This document shows, one piece after another, positions 58,501 through 64,000 of a DNA stretch of 64,000 nucleotides. The notes beneath the pieces are model-generated. The model made no database searches. It was not told where the DNA came from and saw only the letters and a program-made list of their open reading frames with translations. Source of the stretch: Agapetus fuscipes (lineage: Eukaryota; Arthropoda; Insecta; Trichoptera; Glossosomatidae); the NCBI GenBank assembly GCA_951799405.1, contig OX637337.1, positions 3,100,001 to 3,164,000 of the forward strand. The letters are read 5' to 3'. Position 1 is the stretch's first letter; each line of letters begins with the position of its first letter. A program made the translations under genes and the position numbers.

Positions 58501-60059
58501 AGAAGGGGGTATGTCTATAGCTAATACGTGAGATAATACTGCGGAACTTCTTTCCCAATCTGTCTATCAAGCAATCAGTAAGCCAGGCCCTTACTTATCT
58601 TAAATGTTAAAGAGTTGTGTCTATAACTAAGGTAGCACTGCAGAATTTCTTGCCCGACAGACTGTCAACCAACCACAACACCCCAATCAGTAAGCTGGGA
58701 ACTTACGCTACTTATATACTACAGAGAGAGGGGTGTGTCTATAACTAGTGCATGAGGTAGCACTGCGGAACTTCTTGCCTGACGGACTGCGTCAACCAAC
58801 AATTATACCTCAAACAGTAAGTAAATTAATACATTAATTACAAACAAGACACTGAGTGCTTTGGCTATAGCCAATATATCGCACGCTTAATAATAAAGAG
58901 CAATAACTCAAAATTGGGAAAATCGAGATTTTGTCATAAAACGCCATAACAATGCGAGAAGAATAGGTAGAATGCGACAGCCATTCAATTTGGACGAATA
59001 TGACCGAAATAAAACATCGGTCGCCTTTTTCATTCCATACGGGTTGTAGGTACTGGTTGTCTGAACTTCAAACGCGATTTCCCAACATTCTTATTTTTTG
59101 AGTTATTGCTCTTTATTATTAAGTGTGCAATATATATAATAGCGCTGCGGAACATTTTTCTAACAGACTGTAAGTGTAACAATTACAAAAATTACATACA
59201 AGACGAGATATTATCACAATATCAGTGGTTTATAGTGTATCTAGCTAGTGTATGAGGTAGCACTGCGGAACTTTTTGCCTGATTGACTTAACGCTTCCAC
59301 TGATCACGTACTGGAGAGCAGGCTGATCAGAATACCAGTGATATACAGTGTGTCTATGGCAAGTACAAAAGGTAGCACTGCGGAAGTTCTCATTTGATAA
59401 ACTACGACAGCTCCATCAGTTAGCGAGACACTGATATTTGCTACATACCGGAGAGAGAGAGGTAGCTCTGCGGAACTTTTTCCCTAGCCATGCGGAGTTT
59501 CTTGGTCAATAGACTGTCAGTCAAACAAATCAACCTAACTTTTAGCTTTCAAATCAAATTAACTTTTTAACCAATATCCTCAGGAGACTTTTGCACTTGA
59601 AGGTGAGGGTTGGGATTGAGAAAAGCTTGCCATTTTTACAGAATCAGTGACCAGCCTCATACCTCAACCACACATCAACATAAAAGCCTTTAAATACTGT
59701 TTGTGTAATATTTATTGAATGGCACTTAAGAAAGCTTACGCAGTAAAGCTAAGAGAGAATCAATTGTCTTGGTTAATCATGGCCCCCATCACAACACACC
59801 ATTGCAAATTGCAGGAAAATACAAGAAAACAGACATATTATTCACATGCAGGTGCAAAATAATCTTCAATACCGTTACCTAAACCGAAAACAAACAATAA
59901 AACATACCGCAAATTTACAATAACATAGATTTAGTACCTGTAGTAATACACATCAACTTTTCCGGCGGACAGACCCGATTTCCTCAAAACCTCTTCTCTT
60001 TGCCATCCTTTGGGTAGAGCAGTGCAATCAGTTTTCTTTTTTTCTATGGAAATATTCAT
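52538..60059 (-). CDS. Mbd2/3: Methyl-CpG-binding domain protein 2/3 (NuRD subunit), 5 exons
   Basis: MBD2/3 links the NuRD histone deacetylase/remodelling complex to chromatin. Exons on the minus strand: 60059-59938, 57833-57690, 54209-54041, 53454-53310, 52728-52538; frames match, 256 aa. The MBD spans exons 1-2 (CTALPKGWQREEV, GLSAGKVDVYYY, SPSGKKFRSKPQLARYLG). Lys34 and Tyr38 match the methyl-reading residues of mammalian MBD2 rather than the His/Phe of mammalian MBD3. Exon 3 holds the conserved IRQTASIFKQPVTV and QLFWEKRLE; exons 4-5 hold ALATALHITPQPVTG and NPGVFLNPEQPL; the end is a coiled coil (about 225-247, EEDIRRQEERVNRARRKLQE) that in the family binds p66/GATAD2. There is no Glu-rich tail as in mammalian MBD3. 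Intron 1 carries the exon-derived tandem array described separately. Confidence 0.95.
54437..54692 (-). repeat. Repeat C, young copy in MBD2/3 intron 2
   Basis: Differs from the copy at 62457-62720 at about 2 positions over 250 bp. Confidence 0.85.
54700..55800. other. MBD2/3 intron 2, unremarkable part
   Basis: No exon found. A short triplication of CCCACTAATCT.ATTCCAGCC lies at 55360-55405. Confidence 0.4.
55815..56510. mobile_element. Larger inverted-repeat element with a nested MITE
   Basis: Imperfect arms of about 145 bp: 55815-55960 (CGGCGAAGCAGCAGGAATCG) and, inverted, 56350-56505 (GATTCCTGCTGCTTCGCC). The Harbinger-like MITE lies between them. Confidence 0.65.
55967..56190. mobile_element. 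PIF/Harbinger-like MITE
   Basis: 224 bp with inverted ends GGGCCTGTTGCACCAA / TTGGTGCAACAGGCCC and a TAA duplication on both sides (55964-55966, 56191-56193), the three-base target typical of PIF/Harbinger. Confidence 0.8.
56686..56912. mobile_element. hAT-like MITE, fuller copy
   Basis: The right end GGCACCCTTCGCCACTG is intact; the left end has a small deletion (CAGTAAAAGGATGCC). Inverted with about 35-bp ends; related to 22784-22985. Confidence 0.7.
56930..57190 (-). repeat. Repeat F copies with a repeat C scrap
   Basis: Two decayed repeat F pieces (56935-57000 and 57095-57190, TTTTTTTCTCGACAGGCAAA and TTTTCTTGATAGGAAAACGT) flank a repeat C head (57010-57085). Confidence 0.45.
57300..57530. 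repeat. Repeat C pieces in opposite orientations
   Basis: 57302-57465 is minus-oriented and stops at CCCTGCAACTCTT; 57470-57530 holds a short plus-oriented piece. They lie about 160 bp from MBD2/3 exon 2. Confidence 0.6.
57811..59490 (-). repeat. Tandem array copying the MBD2/3 exon 2 splice acceptor
   Basis: About 13 units. The TGCGGAACTTC landmark occurs at 57811 (the real exon), 57940, 58061, 58182, 58306, 58415, 58540, 58639 (as TGCAGAATTTC), 58764, then more diverged at 59146, 59264, 59379 and 59469. Spacing is mostly 121-129 bp. On the minus strand several units (57940, 58061, 58182, 58415, 58764) keep the intron end GGTTGGTTGACAG followed by the first ~24 nt of exon 2. The array lies directly upstream of the true acceptor in intron 1. 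A MITE interrupts it at 58881-59128. Confidence 0.85.
58881..59128. mobile_element. MITE inside the MBD2/3 tandem array (hAT-like)
   Basis: 248 bp with terminal inverted repeats of about 33 bp (GCACGCTTAATAATAAAG at the left; its complement, with one change, at the right). AATATAT sits just outside both ends (58873-58879 and 59129-59135), close to an 8-bp duplication. It inserted after the array had formed. Confidence 0.65.
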
Positions 60060-60429
60060 GATTTTGGTTATTTGTAGGGTTTACTCATTTGATTAATTTT
60101 AAGATTGATATCAAAATATATTTTTTCTCTCGAAGACTTGAAAAAATGACAGCGGCATGAAACCAAACATTCAAGTCTGTTCACAAAAGTACGTTCGAAA
60201 AAGTAAATGCCAACATTTTTTTTTTATAAAAAAATAGCTTCAAAAAATTAATTATTTTCCTTTGAAAAATATAAATTAATAATTTATGATGAAAATGTAA
60301 AGTTTCGTTATTTATAAAGCAGAAAATGATGAAATACAGTCGTGTTAGTAGGTTAAAAATAACCACAATGACTGGTAAACAAGTTAAGTTGGTATTCGTG
60401 GTAGTATACTCTGTGGTAGTATTGATAAA
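60060..60429. promoter_or_regulatory. Divergent promoter region upstream of MBD2/3
   Basis: AT-rich spacer between the MBD2/3 start codon and the presumed first exon of the plus-strand gene. No recognisable core promoter motif stands out. Confidence 0.3.
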
Positions 60430-60865
60430 ATGGCCGACTGTTAGTTTTGTGACGTATATGTGGAATTTGTTATTTTGAAGTGAGATAGCGATTTATATTG
60501 AGAAAAAGTGCACCGCAACAATATCTAAACTTGTGAATATGACATTTGTGTTTTCAACGGAATAAGGTAAGCAAACATTATCTTGTTGTACAATTTCTCA
60601 AAAAATACACAGCGCTTACAATAGGTCATGGCCAATCTTATGGCGGGTATAAATAATAATAAAATGTCAAGGATTATCCGAACGTCAATTTTGACAAATT
60701 TCAGTAAACTATAAATTAATTTTGTTGTTTAATTAAATACCTTAGATTGTGTATTAGTATTTTTAATAGTAATTTCATGCTTCCGTATGTAGGAATGTCA
60801 ACATCTTCCGTCAGTGAATCAAGTTGCGTAGGTGCAGACAGTTCTGCTGAAATCTTGTTTATCTG
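60430..60865 (+). CDS. Candidate 5' end of an unidentified gene divergent from MBD2/3
   Basis: A likely non-coding first exon ends with a good donor (AATAAG|GTAAGC at 60566/60567). After a 226-bp intron an acceptor ends at 60792 (CCGTATGTAG), followed two bases later by ATG at 60795. The reading frame MSTSSVSESSCVGADSS.. runs 23 codons plus 2 nt to a donor TG|GTGGGT at 60865. The peptide is serine-rich and I do not recognise it. No later exon could be found before the window ends, so the gene would continue beyond 64000 or the call is wrong. The exact 5' end is a guess. Confidence 0.4.
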
Positions 60866-61324
60866 GTGGGTGAAAACAAATTAATTCTTCATTCACCTGA
60901 GCCACGTTACATGCGGTAAATAAAAACACACAAGGCCGATCTCAGGAATCCATATTGTTTGAAGAATTTATCTGTAAAAAAATGACACTTGAAAATATTT
61001 TGAAAGCCTGTTACTGTTTACAAGAATGATATTTTTTTTACCTGTTTTTATTTTGAAGATGTATGTGAAGTATTGGTATGTTCATATTTTATGGCTTTCA
61101 ATACGGTTCGGTTTAATATTTAAAGATTTAACATGTTTGAAAACGTATTTCTTAACCAAACCTAGTTCTCTCTACCTTTACCATACTTAGATAAAATTTG
61201 TCCAAAATACCTTCAGGTATTTTTGTAGAGTCAATTTTGTAGATTTGGACGTAAAACTTGTTTTTACTACAGTTTATTACTGATAATTTCGCTGGACTCG
61301 ACACAAATATAGACAGTAAAAGTT

Positions 61325-61455
61325 GTGAAGTAACACGGCCGGATTGATAGGGAAAACGCACACTAATATTTTGTTATTGGTTGCAAAGGATCCTGACGTG
61401 TGACGTTTGACCGTCGAGAAAAAAACGATTTGAAATTTGTGCCGAGTCCAATAAT
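61325..61455 (+). repeat. Repeat F copy
   Basis: GTAACACGGCCGGATTGATA to TTGACCGTCGAGAAAAAAAC, the best-preserved copy. Confidence 0.5.
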
Positions 61456-61534
61456 GAAAATAGTTTTTAGGTAAAATTTCAATGGAATACCTGAGCCTTA
61501 CCCATTACATCTGAGCCGTAGGTATACAATCAAA

Positions 61535-61830
61535 AGTGGAAGACTTGCATTCCATGCCGTGAGCTCGGGTTCGAATCCCACCGAGGGTGTCGGAATGATT
61601 TCCCGTTTCGGTGTTTATTTCAAACCTCAAAATAAAATACCGGCAAGTTTCACAAGAAATGAGTACCAGCCCCCTCGCGAGCTGGGAAACCCCCACTTCA
61701 ACTGAAGTGGTTGGCGTAAGGCCGCCCCCACTTACCTGTAAAAATAAATAGGTTCTACTCGCCACATGCAAAACCCTTCGGGGATAACGAGGCAGAAAGT
61801 TAAACTATATGTGTAGCTTAGTTTCGAAGT
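61535..61830 (+). repeat. SINE-A, head partly lost
   Basis: Enters at GACTTGCATTCCATGCCGTG, B box GGGTTCGAATCCC intact, runs to TATGTGTAGCTTAGTT. Confidence 0.85.
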
Positions 61831-62156
61831 GATCTTCTGTTTCCCTGTTGTTTTTTTTTCATTTTAGATTAAAAAAAACTAGATTTCTGACTTTGATTCT
61901 ATAGAACTCATCTCATGTAAGTATAGAAGAATCAAGAAAAGTATTTTTCTTAGAAAATATAGGTAATGCGATTTCACAAGCAACGACTTTATGTTCATGT
62001 TGTTTTGCTGTTAATTTGTGCATAATTACATCAATGGCTTTGATTTAATGATTTGATTGATGGCTGCGATAAAACCGGTCACGTAAATTCTTTAACCAAG
62101 AGATATCACATCTTTCTTCGCTTTGTCTTCTTACAGTGCTATTCACAAAGCATTTA

Positions 62157-62455
62157 GACCGGTCCGTAGTCCAGTGGCAACACTTCGGACTCGTAGATGG
62201 AAGGTTGTGGATTCGGATCCCTGCGAAGCACAAAAATATACCATTTATATGTGCTCTTCGCTGAGTTGAAAAATTCATAAACCTTTACCAAAGACCGGTC
62301 ACTGAAAGGTCCATCCAACCTTACAACAACTGGGTCTTGCTTGAGAATTGGCGCTTTCTACAGTGACGACCAAGCTCGCAGAGGACTCTTGAGGTGTGAT
62401 ACACATAAAAACAGCGCTCACCAAATAAATCATCCTAATATTATTATTATATTAT
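62157..62455 (+). repeat. SINE-B with (ATT)n end
   Basis: GACCGGTCCGTAGTCCAGTG head, B box GGATTCGGATCC, ends AATCATCCTAATATTATTAT, with no hammerhead-like unit. Immediately followed by a repeat C. Confidence 0.85.
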
Positions 62456-62456
62456 T

Positions 62457-62720
62457 TGATCTAATCTAATCTAATCTAATCTAAGCTGCAAAGATATATA
62501 TCATTTAAGATTTACACTAAATGCATTCCCACAAGCAGATATGTATAATTTCGCGCTAACACATGCCGCATGTGGACCTACAATATAAAAACTCAATCTC
62601 AAATGAACATAAGCCTTGCAACTCTTGCCGTCCTTCCCTGAAACAGGGGTGACATTGGCAAAGTGAACCAATTTTTATATTATGGGTGGTCAGCCGCATA
62701 ACAACCTATAAGTCAAGGAA
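62457..62720 (-). repeat. Repeat C, young copy
   Basis: Four GATTA-type units (CTAATCTAATCTAATCTAA on this strand) form the tail; almost identical to 54437-54692. Confidence 0.85.
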
Positions 62721-62827
62721 CATACATGACAAATTACGATCTATAGCTGATTTACGGATCATCACTCAAACAGCAAATCAATGAAAACTTGCTCTCCAAA
62801 ATAACTTTACTAATTACTGCCGTTGTA

Positions 62828-63130
62828 GTCCGGTCGATAGCTCAGTTGGCAGAGTGCTTGCATTCCATGCCGTGAGCTCGGGTCCGAATCCCACCGAGGG
62901 TGTCAGAATTGGTTTCCCGTTTCGGTGTTTATTTCAAACCCCAAAAATAAAATACCGGCAAGGTTTACTCAGCCTTCACAAGAAATGAGTTCCAGCACTC
63001 TCGGGAGCTGGGAAACCTCCACTTCAACTGAAGTGGTTGGCGTAAGGCCGGCCCCCTTACCTGTAAAAATAAATAGGATCAACTCGCCACATGCGAGCCC
63101 TTCGGGGATAACGCGGCAAGAAGTTACACT
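62828..63130 (+). repeat. SINE-A, reference full-length copy
   Basis: Family description. Head GGTCGATAGCTCAGTTGGCA with a Pol III A box; B box GGGTCCGAATCCCACC; conserved body with CCCGTTTCGGTGTTTATTTC, an ACTTCAACTGAAGTGG hairpin, CCTGTAAAAATAAATAGG, and a 3' part with CTTCGGGGATAACGCGGCAA. Other copies end TATGTGTAGCTTAGTT; this one stops at AGTTACACT, where an (ATTT)n run begins. About 16 copies in the window. Confidence 0.85.
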
Positions 63131-64000
63131 ATTTATTTATTTATTTATTTATTTGAGAAAACTACAGCTTTATAAAAGTGATTACAATGGTGTTCTTAAA
63201 ATTAATATAAGCCAAAATTGTTTCTTCTATTTAAAATTATAGAGAAAGAATAATAATTTGATCAGTATGCTGAGCTTGTATTGACATATCATAGAAAATT
63301 GAGAAGACAAGAAAATAAAAAATAAAAGGAGAGCAAAACAAAAAGCAAAAAAACAAAAAGCAAAAAAGACACAAGTTGTCAAGCAACAAAAAAGAAAAAA
63401 AAAAAGAAACAAGGTGTAAGAAAAGAAATTAAAAGTAAAAGTAAAGTGGAAAGGAATGAGGAAAAGGAGGGATTATTACGTAAGTGAAGGAGCTTGATTG
63501 AGGGAGTTAGGGGACAGAGTTGAAAAATATCTCAATTTATTGCGAAAGGTTGTTAATGAGTCATGGAAAATATCTAAATTTTTGAAATTTTGGTTATAGT
63601 CACGCTGTATTCTGAATAAAGTTGAGTGGTATCGGTAATTGGTATGACAAATGGGTAGGTGAAATAAATTTTGCGAGCGGGTACGTCTGTTTGGTATAAG
63701 AAAAGATATGTTACATAATAAATCAGGGGAGTCAATTGTATTATTGCATATTTTGTACAAAAGTAATTGATCAAAGTAGGTCCTTCTATCTTGTAGTGTG
63801 TTAATATTGAAAAATTCTATGGAAGATTTGTAGTCGGTGTGTTCAATGTATTGTCGTTTCTCTAAATATTTAACAAAAATCTTTTGAATATTTTCAATAC
63901 GGTTAGTGTTAACTTTGTAGTGCGGATTCCATATTGGAGTACAAAATTCTAAATGAGGGCGTATATGTGAAAGGTATAGTGTTTTTAAAGTGTTGATATT
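63131..64000 (-). pseudogene. LINE 3' end, partial (runs off the window)
   Basis: On the minus strand the frame is open from the window edge to a stop at 63476: LYLSHIRPHLEFCTPIWNPH, then RIENIQKIFVKYLEKR, LQDRRTYFDQLLLYKI, RRTRSQNLFHLPICHTNYRY. This is the thumb and C-terminal part of a non-LTR reverse transcriptase. 63156-63475 is its 3' UTR, and (AAAT)n at 63131-63155 is its 3' tail. The open frame over 175 codons suggests a recent insertion. Confidence 0.85.

Noticed and set aside
57811..59490. CRISPR-like array
   Set aside because: The regular spacing comes from tandem duplication of a gene segment in an animal intron; there are no short direct repeats with unique spacers.
63227..63420. 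Lys-rich A-run segment as a coding gene
   Set aside because: It lies in the LINE 3' UTR and is low-complexity.

Overview
The window is animal nuclear DNA, most likely from an insect. It is AT-rich, and GC-richer coding exons with standard GT/AG introns sit among many short retroelements, LINE fragments of types common in arthropods, and small DNA transposons. The gene set (RasGAP, AKAP17A, GPKOW, PIG-V, MBD2/3) is conserved across animals. A hemipteran would fit, but I cannot fix the order from sequence alone.

Layout. 1-8435: no gene recognised; retroelement fragments and MITEs. 8436-28279 (-): a complete 19-exon p120 RasGAP (RASA1/vap), predicted 942 aa. 28280-29733: shared divergent promoter with three perfect TGACGTCA sites. 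29734-37751 (+): a 7-exon AKAP17A-type SR protein, 808 aa. 38037-44989 (-): GPKOW, 6 exons, 449 aa, tail to tail with AKAP17A; its expected C-terminal second KOW region is not present. 45780-47393 (+): PIG-V, an intronless 537-aa ORF, head to head with GPKOW. 47400-52500: repeats only. 52538-60059 (-): MBD2/3, 5 exons, 256 aa. 60430-60865 (+): probable 5' exons of an unidentified gene divergent from MBD2/3. 61300-64000: SINEs and the 3' end of a LINE.

The genes form head-to-head and tail-to-tail pairs but do not make up one pathway: Ras signal termination, splicing or PKA anchoring, spliceosome, GPI-anchor synthesis, and NuRD chromatin repression.

Repeats fill most introns and spacers. SINE-A is tRNA-like with a 3' end around TATGTGTAGCTTAGTT. 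SINE-B is tRNA-like and is joined to a hammerhead-ribozyme-like unit. Repeat C is about 245 bp with a (GATTA)n or (ATAGATT)n tail and contains a decoy 70-codon ORF. Repeats E, F and H are minor families. There are also several hAT- and Harbinger-like MITEs.

The most interesting items are: a tandem array in MBD2/3 intron 1 that copies the true 3' splice site plus the start of the MBD exon; the hammerhead-like/tRNA-SINE composite, once in direct-repeat form; a 304-bp foldback insertion with an exact 12-bp target duplication inside a LINE; and a perfect 40-bp palindrome at the head of one SINE. I saw no evidence of a wholly new gene system.
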